A stretch of 32,978 bases of DNA from a virus: positions 1-32,978 of IMG/VR virus record IMGVR_UViG_3300036985_000851; one strand, given 5' to 3'. The position numbers and the translations under genes were made by a program. Shown one piece after another: positions 1-6,628 of the stretch (position 1 is its first letter; every line of letters begins with the position of its first letter). Under the pieces are notes generated by a model. It searched no databases. It was not told where the DNA came from and worked only from the letters and a program-made list of their open reading frames with translations.

Positions 1-127
1 AATTTAACAAAAAGACAAGTAATAGCTTTACATATTGCATGAATTTTGACGGATATCTCATGCATAAAGTGTCATATAAGGCACAAATGATGGATTTATG
101 CGACTTATATAACACATTATTTATTGC
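1..127. repeat. Terminal direct repeat, left copy
   Basis: These 127 bases are identical to 32852-32978. The right copy joins in frame with sequence after base 127, giving one open gene across the join. An overlap of exactly 127 bp matches a common maximum assembler k-mer, so it most likely marks a circular assembly rather than a biological repeat. Unit length without the duplicate is 32,851 bp. Confidence 0.97.
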
Positions 128-140
128 AAATATGCGTTGA
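1..140 (+). CDS. C-terminal part of a 59-residue hypothetical protein spanning the circular join
   Basis: This is the 3' end of a gene whose start is at 32812 on the other side of the join. The reading frame enters at the second base of a codon and ends with TGA at 138-140. Joined, the protein is 59 residues, starting MRKPLINVINAKGK and ending LFIANMR, basic in its first half with no recognisable motif. Its start overlaps the DnaB stop as ATGA, so it is the last gene of the helicase operon. I do not recognise the family. Confidence 0.7.
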   Translation, partial: FNKKTSNSFTYCMNFDGYLMHKVSYKAQMMDLCDLYNTLFIANMR

Positions 141-214
141 ATAATAAAGGTATTCGACGCATTGTGATAATAACTTTATTTAATTTGTTAATAACTTTAT
201 TTTAGTTTTGGTTT
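141..214. promoter_or_regulatory. Gap with a 14-bp direct repeat and a -7-like box
   Basis: TAATAACTTTATTT occurs at 168-181 and again at 189-202, a centre spacing of 21 bp or two helical turns, as expected for side-by-side protein binding. A perfect Bacteroidota-type -7 box, TAGTTTTG, lies at 203-210 with an imperfect TTTA at 179-182 twenty bases upstream. Transcription from it would start about at the ATG at 215, giving a nearly leaderless transcript. This could be a regulated promoter for the following nuclease operon or chance in AT-rich DNA. Confidence 0.35.
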
Positions 215-592
215 ATGTTAGAGAAAGACTTACACAGGTTAGTTTGCGACTACATACGAAAGCTGTACCCATACGTTATATTTAGAACTGATTTCAGTAG
301 TGGAATGAGAATGTCAATAGGCATGGCTAAAAGACATAAAGCACTCCAGTATTCAAATGCTTATCCTGATTTATTCATAGCAGAACCGAAAGGAAACTAT
401 GCAGGATTCTTTATTGAACTAAAAACAATTAATAACGTAGTATTTAAAAAAGATGGTTCAATGAGAAAGAACGCCCATCACGAAGAACAGGAAACAATGA
501 TGCTTAAATTAAGAGGTAAAGGATATAAAGCAGAATTCGGACAAGGATTTGGACACACCATTAAAATAATAAACGAATATTTAAACCAATAA
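215..592 (+). CDS. VRR-NUC domain endonuclease
   Basis: This 125-residue protein matches a stand-alone VRR-NUC module of the PD-(D/E)xK nuclease superfamily, which cuts branched or nicked DNA in phages. The core is visible: YPDLFIAE with catalytic Asp52, FFIELK with Glu68 and Lys70, then HHEEQETMM carrying the conserved Gln92, and a final GYKAEFGQGF strand. Length is typical of phage single-domain members. It follows a gap with possible regulatory repeats and precedes an SSB-like gene, which fits a replication or recombination role such as resolving branched intermediates before packaging. The specific substrate cannot be read from the sequence. Confidence 0.85.
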   Translation: MLEKDLHRLVCDYIRKLYPYVIFRTDFSSGMRMSIGMAKRHKALQYSNAYPDLFIAEPKGNYAGFFIELKTINNVVFKKDGSMRKNAHHEEQETMMLKLRGKGYKAEFGQGFGHTIKIINEYLNQ

Positions 593-602
593 AAACTAAA
601 CA

Positions 603-863
603 ATGTCAGAAAAAAAACAAGCAATCAGATTAGGAAGCGGTAAAAAGATTAACGAAACTTTCCTAAGTTCAAGCCTATGTATTACAGATGCTTTAGAGCA
701 TTCTTACGAATACAATGGAAAGAAATATGTTAAAGTTAATATTAATATTTATGCAGAAGCGGACCAATATGGCAAGAATGTAAAAATAACTTTAAATGAT
801 TTTGAACCTTCAAAGAAAGCAGATGCAGTAAATATAAATACAAGCAAAGATTTACCGTTTTAA
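603..863 (+). CDS. Small SSB-like protein
   Basis: This 86-residue protein has a predicted beta-rich centre (KYVKVNINIYAEADQYG then VKITLNDFEP) compatible with an OB fold, and ends in DLPF. That end resembles the C-terminal tip of bacterial SSB proteins (DDDIPF), which docks replication and repair partners. It is shorter than a standard SSB and I see no clear family signature, so the single-strand-binding role is inferred from the tail, size and neighbours (VRR-NUC upstream, HNH downstream). The start at 603 follows the previous stop by 10 bases, and its stop overlaps the next start as TAATG. Confidence 0.45.
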   Translation: MSEKKQAIRLGSGKKINETFLSSSLCITDALEHSYEYNGKKYVKVNINIYAEADQYGKNVKITLNDFEPSKKADAVNINTSKDLPF

Positions 864-1144
864 TGAAAAAATACACTAAGGAGTATTTTAAATATTTTGG
901 ATATGGTATAGAGGATTTCGTGCCTTGTGAGGTCTGTGGTAGTAAAGCGGTTGATATCGCTCATATAGTAGCGCAATCTAAATTTGGCAGTAAAAGAAAG
1001 GATGAGCAAGACTTAATAACTAATATTGCCGCTTTATGCAGAAAGTGTCATTACGATTATGACTTTAAAAATAAATGGACTACCGAAGAAATGATTGAAA
1101 TACATTTAAATTATTTAAAACTATGGAAATCTGGAAAGACATAA
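863..1144 (+). CDS. HNH endonuclease
   Basis: This 93-residue protein has a compact HNH fold. Cys22-x2-Cys25 and Cys59-x2-Cys62 would hold the structural zinc; DIAHI gives the first catalytic His34, Asn54 lies in the LITNIAALC segment, and His63 completes the motif. Stand-alone phage HNH proteins of this size often help the terminase in head-full or cos cleavage, but here the terminase is more than 5 kb away, so a general nicking or recombination role is as likely. It overlaps the preceding gene by one base and the next gene by 22 bases. Confidence 0.85.
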   Translation: MKKYTKEYFKYFGYGIEDFVPCEVCGSKAVDIAHIVAQSKFGSKRKDEQDLITNIAALCRKCHYDYDFKNKWTTEEMIEIHLNYLKLWKSGKT

Positions 1145-1593
1145 AGGATTATGAAGGCATATATATGATATCAAATTACGGTAATATTAAAAGTAATAGA
1201 GGTATATCAAGAGGATATAAAACCGAAAAAGGATATTATAGAGCGAAGTTGTATAAAAATAATATACCTAAAAGTGAATATGTACATAGGTTAGTATCAA
1301 AAGCATTTATTGAAAATGAATTTAATAAAACTGATGTCAATCATATAGATAATAATCCTTTAAATAATAATATTTCAAATTTAGAATGGTGTACTCATAA
1401 AGAAAATATGGAACATTCTGCTAGACAAGGAAGAGCAAAAGGCGGAGATTCTAAAACAGTATTAAATCTATTAACTGGAATATATTATCGTTCTATTAAA
1501 GAAGCAGCAAATAGTATAAATATGAAAAGTAATACTTTGCAATACAAACTATTAGGTAAAAGGAAAAACAATACTAATTTTATTTATGCTTAA
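1123..1593 (+). CDS. NUMOD4/HNH homing endonuclease
   Basis: This 156-residue protein begins with the NUMOD4 signature (EIWKDIKDYEGIYMISNYG, residues 2-20). It then carries an HNH_3-type core with VHRLV around His55 and VNHIDNNPLNNNISNLEWC at residues 72-90, and ends with a NUMOD1-like DNA-binding helix region (TVLNLLTGIYYRSIKEAA and onward). This is the usual architecture of a free-standing homing endonuclease that cuts DNA lacking it and spreads by repair. It overlaps the unrelated HNH gene by 22 bases. No intron or intein is seen around it, so it is probably a free-standing selfish gene. Confidence 0.88.
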   Translation: MEIWKDIKDYEGIYMISNYGNIKSNRGISRGYKTEKGYYRAKLYKNNIPKSEYVHRLVSKAFIENEFNKTDVNHIDNNPLNNNISNLEWCTHKENMEHSARQGRAKGGDSKTVLNLLTGIYYRSIKEAANSINMKSNTLQYKLLGKRKNNTNFIYA

Positions 1594-1602
1594 AATTTAT
1601 TT

Positions 1603-1782
1603 ATGCCATTATTAGAAGAGATTAACCAAGACTTACAAAAGCGCATCGACAAAGGAATCAACACCTATGGAACTACACTAGATGACGCTAATTTAAACAG
1701 AGAAGAATTGTTAAATCATTTATACGAAGAGTTGTTGGATGCCGCATTTTATATTAAAAAATTAATCAATGATAAAAGTTAA
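1603..1782 (+). CDS. Small MazG-like phage protein
   Basis: A 59-residue ORF starts with ATG at 1603 and ends TAA at 1782, ten bases after the homing endonuclease. The sequence includes YGTTLDDANLNREELLNH followed by LYEELLDAAFYIKKL, a helical pattern common in small phage proteins related to the all-alpha MazG-type NTP pyrophosphatases (E-E-x-x-D core). It is too short for a complete known MazG enzyme, so it may be a minimal dimeric form or a binding protein. Coding status is supported by close packing with both neighbours and a family-like sequence. Confidence 0.55.
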   Translation: MPLLEEINQDLQKRIDKGINTYGTTLDDANLNREELLNHLYEELLDAAFYIKKLINDKS

Positions 1783-1787
1783 GGTAT

Positions 1788-2549
1788 ATGCAATCTCAGT
1801 TAATTAGTATCGGTAAATTAAAAAATAATAGTGGACAGATAGAAGGATTGCCTAAGAACCCAAGATTATTGAAGGATGATAAGTTTAAAAAATTAGTTAA
1901 GTCAATTAAGGATGACCCTGAAATGTTACAACTAAGGGAAGTTATTGCTTATGAATTAAATAATGAGCTAATAGTTATTGCAGGTAATATGAGATTAGGT
2001 GCTTGTAAAGAATTAGGAATAAAAGAAATACCTGTTAAAATACTTTCTGAAGATACATCAATAGAAAAATTAAAAGCCTATACAATTAAAGACAATTTAG
2101 GATATGGTGAATGGTCTTGGGATGACATTGCAAACGAATGGGATATGGAACAACTTGAAGACTGGGGAATGGATTTGCCTTTACAATCTGAAACGGAGAA
2201 ATTATCTTTAGTAGAATTTGAAAACATATATTTTGAACCTACCGAAAAACCAAACATTAATTTAATAGATTGCATTGATACTCAATTATATGATAAGAAA
2301 ATATCTGAAATCGAAAAAAGTTTATTAAGTCAAGAACAAAAGAATATATTAAAATTATTTGCACAAAGGTTTTTAAAAATTGATTTTGAGAATGTAGCTA
2401 ATTATTATTTTTTTAATGCTTCAGATGATGAACAATTAATTATCGAAAGGTTAAGATTAGTTCTTACTGATAATGGTATTAATGGATTTATTGAAGATGA
2501 TATTTTAAAAATACATAAAACCATTGATTTATGGGAACAGATTTTATAG
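1788..2549 (+). CDS. ParB/Srx-fold protein with C-terminal extension
   Basis: Residues 1-130 of this 253-residue protein form a ParB/sulfiredoxin-like N-terminal domain: NPR at 24-26, a VIAYELNNELIVIAGNMRLG strand-helix with the phosphate-binding GNMR box at 66-69, then ELGIKEIPVKIL and a tail ending EDWGMDLP. Phage members of this fold often sit beside DNA-modifying enzymes and may act on or bind DNA rather than segregate it. Residues about 150-253 resemble the C-terminal tail I recall from ParB-type DNA methyltransferases of Bacteroidota (LLSQEQKNILKLFAQRF, NYYFFNASDDEQ), but no methyltransferase motif (DPPY, FxGxG) is present. It overlaps the TAGT-like gene by 19 bases. Confidence 0.7.
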   Translation: MQSQLISIGKLKNNSGQIEGLPKNPRLLKDDKFKKLVKSIKDDPEMLQLREVIAYELNNELIVIAGNMRLGACKELGIKEIPVKILSEDTSIEKLKAYTIKDNLGYGEWSWDDIANEWDMEQLEDWGMDLPLQSETEKLSLVEFENIYFEPTEKPNINLIDCIDTQLYDKKISEIEKSLLSQEQKNILKLFAQRFLKIDFENVANYYFFNASDDEQLIIERLRLVLTDNGINGFIEDDILKIHKTIDLWEQIL

Positions 2550-3451
2550 ATATATTTATACCTTCATATCATAGACCTAACCAATTAAAAACAGTATATT
2601 TTTTTAAAAATATAGGATATGATATTAAAAAGTTGCACGTTTTTATAGATAGTGAAGCAGATGATTTATTGGAATATCAAAGTGAAAGTGAAAAAATAGG
2701 ATTTAATTTATATGTTTTTGATATGGATATAGCAAGGGAAAGATATGATTATATCCATCGACCAAGCATAAGCCGTAGAAGTGCTGGACAATCAAGGAAT
2801 ATGTTTTATGACAAAGCAAAAGAACTTGGCATTAAATTTTATATATCGCAAGATGATGACACGGTCGGATATGAGATAAAATATAAAGGAAAATACAAAG
2901 GGATGGCATCATTAGATGATATTAATAATGTATTTTTAGGAGTAAAAGACTTTATGACAAAGCAAAAAATTGGTTTATTTGGAATTTCTCAAACTGGTGA
3001 TTTTATTGGGGGGAATAATAAAAAACTTTTGAGAAATAAAGTAATGAATACGACATTTATATTAACTGATTATATTTATAGAGGTGAAAGAGGAGTGCAA
3101 GATAATGATACAAGTATGTTTGTATCTATAATGAATAATGGATTATTTACTGGAAGTTTAGGTGATGGGTTAGTTTTGAAACAAACTGCAAGCGCAAAAC
3201 AAAAAGGGGGTTTAACTGATTTATATAATGAATGTAAATTATTAAACAAAGCATTAATTTGTCCTATTCAATTTCCATCATCTATTCAAGCAGAAAAACA
3301 AGAAAAAAACGGTGGTAGGTTACACCATCATATAAAAATAAAATATCTATACCCTAAACTTATAAAAACAACTAAACGGAGTAATATTGCTTGGGATACA
3401 TACATAGAAGATTATCCTTTTACTAATGAACCTAAACGAGTAAAATTATAA
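2531..3451 (+). CDS. TAGT-like (TET-associated) GT-A glycosyltransferase
   Basis: This 306-residue protein looks like a GT-A fold transferase. It has an N-terminal IFIPSYHRPNQLKT strand, LHVFIDSEAD, an SRRSAGQSRNMF helix, and a QDDD acidic metal-binding motif at residues 107-110 after IKFYIS. A second acidic cluster GERGVQDNDTS is at 185-195, followed by a conserved-looking TASAKQKGGLTDLYNECKLL block. The pattern matches what I know of the TAGT/GREB1-related phage family, proposed to transfer sugars onto modified DNA bases. ParB-fold neighbours are known for that family. No enzyme making hydroxymethylated bases is seen here, so a DNA substrate is inference. Confidence 0.6.
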   Translation: MGTDFIDIFIPSYHRPNQLKTVYFFKNIGYDIKKLHVFIDSEADDLLEYQSESEKIGFNLYVFDMDIARERYDYIHRPSISRRSAGQSRNMFYDKAKELGIKFYISQDDDTVGYEIKYKGKYKGMASLDDINNVFLGVKDFMTKQKIGLFGISQTGDFIGGNNKKLLRNKVMNTTFILTDYIYRGERGVQDNDTSMFVSIMNNGLFTGSLGDGLVLKQTASAKQKGGLTDLYNECKLLNKALICPIQFPSSIQAEKQEKNGGRLHHHIKIKYLYPKLIKTTKRSNIAWDTYIEDYPFTNEPKRVKL

Positions 3452-3963
3452 TGAACAAGTGTAACGATATAGTGCTGGAGATATATAACCATCCCGACCT
3501 AATAAAAGCGATAAGCAAAACAAAGCCTGAATCAATACAAGACGATTTAAGGCAAGAAATAGCAGTTAGCTTATTACTTCAGCCTTGTGATAAGATAAGT
3601 GCCTTATTCGCTTCTAATAACTTATTAAGGTATGCTATTAAGATATGCTGGTTTATGGCTACATCAAAAACAAGTGAATTCTATTATAAATACAAAAAGA
3701 GTGATTTACTAAAGGCGGTTGAGTATTTCAATAGTCAATTAGATTTACCTATTATCCCCGAAAGTTTAGCAGCGGAGGCAACAAAAGCACTTACAAAGAA
3801 TAATATCAATATCGAAACCGACCACGAAATAAGAATATTTAATAAATACGTAGAACTTGGAAGCAATAGAAAGGTTGCTGAATATTACGGTATACCAGTT
3901 AACCACGTTTGCAATATTACTAACAAAGTAAAAAAAGAATTAAAATGTATATTATTACAATAG
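3451..3963 (+). CDS. Sigma-70-like transcription factor
   Basis: This 170-residue protein has the layout of a minimal sigma factor. Residues about 25-90 give a region-2-like helical block (DDLRQEIAVSLLLQ and later SEFYYKYKKSD). After a variable linker, a C-terminal helix-turn-helix (YVELGSNRKVAEYYGIPVNH then VCNITNKVKKELK) resembles region 4. Such proteins recur in phages of Bacteroidota and may direct host RNA polymerase to late promoters. Its start overlaps the TAGT stop by one base, and it sits upstream of the structural operon, which suits a middle-to-late switch. The assignment rests on layout and HTH only. Confidence 0.5.
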   Translation: MNKCNDIVLEIYNHPDLIKAISKTKPESIQDDLRQEIAVSLLLQPCDKISALFASNNLLRYAIKICWFMATSKTSEFYYKYKKSDLLKAVEYFNSQLDLPIIPESLAAEATKALTKNNINIETDHEIRIFNKYVELGSNRKVAEYYGIPVNHVCNITNKVKKELKCILLQ

Positions 3964-4184
3964 CAGCCTTTACGTTTGCTTATTACTTCATTAACGTATT
4001 TAATGGGCATATCATACTAAAGCGGATATTTAAGATTCCTTTAGTAAAAAGATTACGACCTTTCGATTGTATTCAATGCCTTACTGTATGGAGTGCTTTA
4101 GCATTCTCTTTCTTACCTATTCATTTAGTTGAAACAATAGCAGTAATATTTGCAGCAGGGTTTATATCAATTAAGATAAAATGA
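3945..4184 (+). CDS. Small membrane protein with a CxxC motif
   Basis: This 79-residue protein has an N-terminal hydrophobic segment (IITIAAFTFAYYFINVF), a basic loop (RIFKIPLVKRLRPF), then DCIQCLTVWSALAFSF and a last hydrophobic stretch ending KIK. It would span the inner membrane about three times, with the CxxC pair at the start of the second segment. I recall related short proteins with a PFDCxxCLT pattern in Bacteroidota phages but no function. It lies between the sigma-like gene (19-base overlap) and an unknown gene (ATGA overlap). It could be an exclusion or glycan-related membrane factor. Confidence 0.6.
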   Translation: MYIITIAAFTFAYYFINVFNGHIILKRIFKIPLVKRLRPFDCIQCLTVWSALAFSFLPIHLVETIAVIFAAGFISIKIK

Positions 4185-4411
4185 CAAAAGCACTAATTAT
4201 GAATAACATGAAAAGACAAAAAACAAAATTAACTAATAGGGAACATATTTTAATAAATATGCTTTCTTTATGGATTAAGTCAGGAAAAGACCCTTCTGAA
4301 ATTAAATTGTTATGGATGGAAGAAGCTAATAATAAACAAGAAAAATATAGAAGCAAATTGCTATTTGATAGGTGTTATCAGTATTTGACAAAAGTAGATA
4401 CAAAAGCATGA
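4181..4411 (+). CDS. Hypothetical protein, 76 residues
   Basis: I do not recognise this family. The protein is short, charged and predicted mostly helical, with basic KRQKTKLTNREHILIN near the N-terminus and EIKLLWMEEANNKQEKYRSK further on. The start at 4181 forms an ATGA overlap with the previous stop; internal ATGs at 4199 and 4208 are weaker alternatives. The end overlaps the next start as ATGA at 4408-4411, which supports it being a translated link of the cassette. Confidence 0.55.
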   Translation: MTKALIMNNMKRQKTKLTNREHILINMLSLWIKSGKDPSEIKLLWMEEANNKQEKYRSKLLFDRCYQYLTKVDTKA

Positions 4412-5397
4412 ACATAATAGGATTAACACATAAGGAAAGCGGATGCGGTTATCATAGAATAATGTTACCATTAGGATATATGGATAACATAAAGGGCTAT
4501 GTAACTAATTATATAACTGAAGATAAGACCGATGGATGGGATATATTACTTTATAATAGAATGTGCGGATATGATGTAGATTGGAAAAAAACTAAGGAAC
4601 TACTTGGATGTAAGGTAGTTATGGACATTGACGATTATTGGGCGTTACCGTATAATCATATTAATTACGATACCTATGAACAAGCAGGGGAAAGAATAGA
4701 AAGAAATTTAATGCAGGCAGATTTAGTAAGTGTAACAAATCAAGCATTATATGATAAGGTTAAACAGTTCACCGACAAAGCGGTTATACTTCCCAATGCG
4801 TTACCTTATGGAATAAATCAATTTCACGATGCAAAAGTTACATCTAATAAAGTAAGGTTATTTTGGTGCGGTGGTGTAAGCCACGAGAACGACATTAAAA
4901 TATTAAGAGAACCACTAAAAAGATTAACTGGTAATATCCAAATGGTAATGGGTGGTTATAATGATACCGACCCTTTGACTAAATCAATTTGGGATAGGAT
5001 ATTTAGTATGTTTGTTGGCAAGAATCCATATTTAAAATTACATTCAACAAGTCCGAACGAATATATGGATATGTACAACTATGCTGATATTGTTTTGATA
5101 CCCTTAGAAGATAGTGGATGGCACGCGTGCAAAAGCAATTTAAAAATACTTGAAGCAGCGGCAAAGAAATTACCTGTTATATGTTCAAACGTAGCACCTT
5201 ACAATGTAGATATAGATGCACCTGTATTATGGGTCAACAATCAAAAAGACTGGTTTAGGTATATTAATTTATTAATCAATAATCCCAGCCTAAGGGAACA
5301 ATTAGGCAATGAACTTTATGCGTGGGCGACCAAGAAATACAACTTTAAAGAAATTAATCAAAGAAGATACGATGCTTACGAAAGCATACTCAAATGA
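4408..5397 (+). CDS. GT-B fold glycosyltransferase, GT4-like
   Basis: This 329-residue protein has a two-Rossmann-domain layout. The N-terminal half contains GCGYHRIMLPLGYM, WDILLYNR and VVMDIDDYWALP (residues 71-81). The C-terminal half has PNALPYGI, LFWCGGVSHENDIKIL, an ADIVLIPL strand and KSNLKILEAAAKKLPVICS, with Glu249 in the position of the nucleotide-sugar-binding E-x7-E region of GT4 enzymes. The ATG at 4408 is chosen because it overlaps the previous stop as ATGA and starts directly at the first strand (MNIIGLTH). The acceptor is unknown; phage glycans, virion proteins and modified DNA are all possible. It is one of three glycosyltransferases in 3.7 kb. Confidence 0.8.
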   Translation: MNIIGLTHKESGCGYHRIMLPLGYMDNIKGYVTNYITEDKTDGWDILLYNRMCGYDVDWKKTKELLGCKVVMDIDDYWALPYNHINYDTYEQAGERIERNLMQADLVSVTNQALYDKVKQFTDKAVILPNALPYGINQFHDAKVTSNKVRLFWCGGVSHENDIKILREPLKRLTGNIQMVMGGYNDTDPLTKSIWDRIFSMFVGKNPYLKLHSTSPNEYMDMYNYADIVLIPLEDSGWHACKSNLKILEAAAKKLPVICSNVAPYNVDIDAPVLWVNNQKDWFRYINLLINNPSLREQLGNELYAWATKKYNFKEINQRRYDAYESILK

Positions 5398-5602
5398 AAT
5401 ATTTGATAAGCACAGGCACTTTTACGATTTCTACCATAAGACAGATACAATAGTAAACTTTAACCACGATATTCAAAAAGAGTTACTAGATGAATACCGT
5501 AGGGTAAAGGATGAGTATTATCATTATAATACTAACTGCACTATTTGTGTAGTGGATTTTTTAAATTTAATCTATCGATGGTATGACAACCTTCAAGCAT
5601 AG
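5372..5602 (+). CDS. Hypothetical protein, 76 residues
   Basis: The start at 5372 (MLTKAYSNEIFDKH) is preferred to the upstream 5309 ATG because the latter would overlap the glycosyltransferase by 89 bases; 5372 cuts this to 26. The protein is helical, with HRHFYDFYHKTDTIVNF and a C-terminal NTNCTICVVDFLNLIYRWYD segment containing a CxxC. I recall similar short proteins beside glycosyltransferases in Bacteroidota phages, but no function. It overlaps the next gene by 20 bases. Confidence 0.55.
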   Translation: MLTKAYSNEIFDKHRHFYDFYHKTDTIVNFNHDIQKELLDEYRRVKDEYYHYNTNCTICVVDFLNLIYRWYDNLQA

Positions 5603-6248
5603 CGGAGCAACTGGAGATATAATATTTAGTTTACCTACAATTAAAAAGATGGGTGGCGGTACTTTGTATATTTCACCCTATAACTTACAAAGGGCTGAAA
5701 GCATAGCGCCATTAATTAAATTGCAGGATTATATCGATGATGTTATCATAGCAGATAATATGCCTTTGGTAGATGTTGACTTAGATAAGTTCAGAGTATA
5801 TGCAGGGCATCACTCAAATTTGATTGAGGCGCATTTAAAGGCGCAAGGATTAGAAGATAATAGCTGGAGGGATGGATGGTTAAGGATAGAAGATAAGAAT
5901 CCTATAATCGACTACACGTATTCGGTAATTAATACAGGCGCAAACTATAAAGACCCGAACTTTGATTGGGGTAAAGAGATTAAATATTTACTAACGTTAA
6001 GCGATAGGGTATTTTATTTGGGTTATAGGGGTGAATTTGATTTATTAAATACTACTGAAGCAGAATTTTTTGAATGTGATTTTTTAACTGCCGCTGAAAT
6101 GATATATCACGCCAGAATGTTTACAGGTGGATATTCAGCCTTATCAACGATAGCAATGGGGTTAGGTATTAATTATAGGATGGTTCAAGCACCCGACCAT
6201 ACTTGCAGCAGTCTATTAATGGAAAGAGAAAAAATAATAAATATATGA
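5583..6248 (+). CDS. GT9-like (heptosyltransferase-fold) glycosyltransferase
   Basis: This 221-residue protein opens with FKHSGATGDIIFSLPTIKKM, the glycine-Asp-leader strand-helix seen in heptosyltransferase-type GT-B enzymes. It later shows VFYLGYRGE and a MFTGGYSALSTIAMGLG block (residues 179-195), equivalent to the donor-site S/T-G-x-x-A-L-A region of that family. It is shorter than bacterial WaaF/WaaC proteins (about 320-350 residues), so a lobe is reduced. The stop overlaps the terminase small-subunit start as ATGA, so it is co-translated with packaging genes. The substrate cannot be told from sequence. Confidence 0.6.
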   Translation: MTTFKHSGATGDIIFSLPTIKKMGGGTLYISPYNLQRAESIAPLIKLQDYIDDVIIADNMPLVDVDLDKFRVYAGHHSNLIEAHLKAQGLEDNSWRDGWLRIEDKNPIIDYTYSVINTGANYKDPNFDWGKEIKYLLTLSDRVFYLGYRGEFDLLNTTEAEFFECDFLTAAEMIYHARMFTGGYSALSTIAMGLGINYRMVQAPDHTCSSLLMEREKIINI

Positions 6249-6628
6249 GTTTAGAAAAACAAGCACATGGAGGGTTTTTAAATCGATACGAGAAAGGAGC
6301 AGCATGGAAGGGAAACCGTAATGGCAGACCTAGAAAGTATATAACTGAATTAGCGCCAATGGGTTATAAGAACGCACAGGTAATGGATTGCATTCAGGTA
6401 TTAATGGCAATGACTACAAAAGAACTGCAAGAGGTTTTAAAAAATGAAGATAGCACAGTACTTGAAAGGACTTTAGCTAATGCCCTATTAAAATCATTAA
6501 GTAAAGGTTCATTGTATTCCGTAGATACTTTATTGAGCAGGGTATACGGTAAGCCAAAAGAAACTACGGCAGTAATACAAGATAGTAAAATAGAAGTGGT
6601 TTTTGTTAAGGGTAAAACTATTTTATGA
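6245..6628 (+). CDS. Terminase small subunit (TerS) candidate
   Basis: This 127-residue protein begins MSLEKQAHGGFLNRYEKG at 6245, with an ATGA overlap to the previous gene; the upstream in-frame ATG at 6203 would overlap needlessly. The N-terminal KGNRNGRPRKYITELAP resembles the basic DNA-binding lead of DUF5681-like TerS proteins, and the middle is helical (VLMAMTTKELQEVLKN, LERTLANALLKSL), suited to oligomer formation. It directly precedes TerL with an ATGA overlap, the usual TerS place. TerS would recognise the pac or cos site and feed DNA to TerL. Confidence 0.7.
   Translation: MSLEKQAHGGFLNRYEKGAAWKGNRNGRPRKYITELAPMGYKNAQVMDCIQVLMAMTTKELQEVLKNEDSTVLERTLANALLKSLSKGSLYSVDTLLSRVYGKPKETTAVIQDSKIEVVFVKGKTIL

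Noticed and set aside
36-64. Inverted repeat TGCATGA / TCATGCA with a 15-base spacer
   Set aside because: It lies inside the 59-residue gene, is short, and has no T tract or promoter nearby; arms of seven bases are not notable in this composition.
1-127. True physical direct terminal repeat
   Set aside because: Length equals an assembler k-mer and a gene reads through the join, so an assembly overlap is the simpler reading; read depth would be needed to claim a real DTR.
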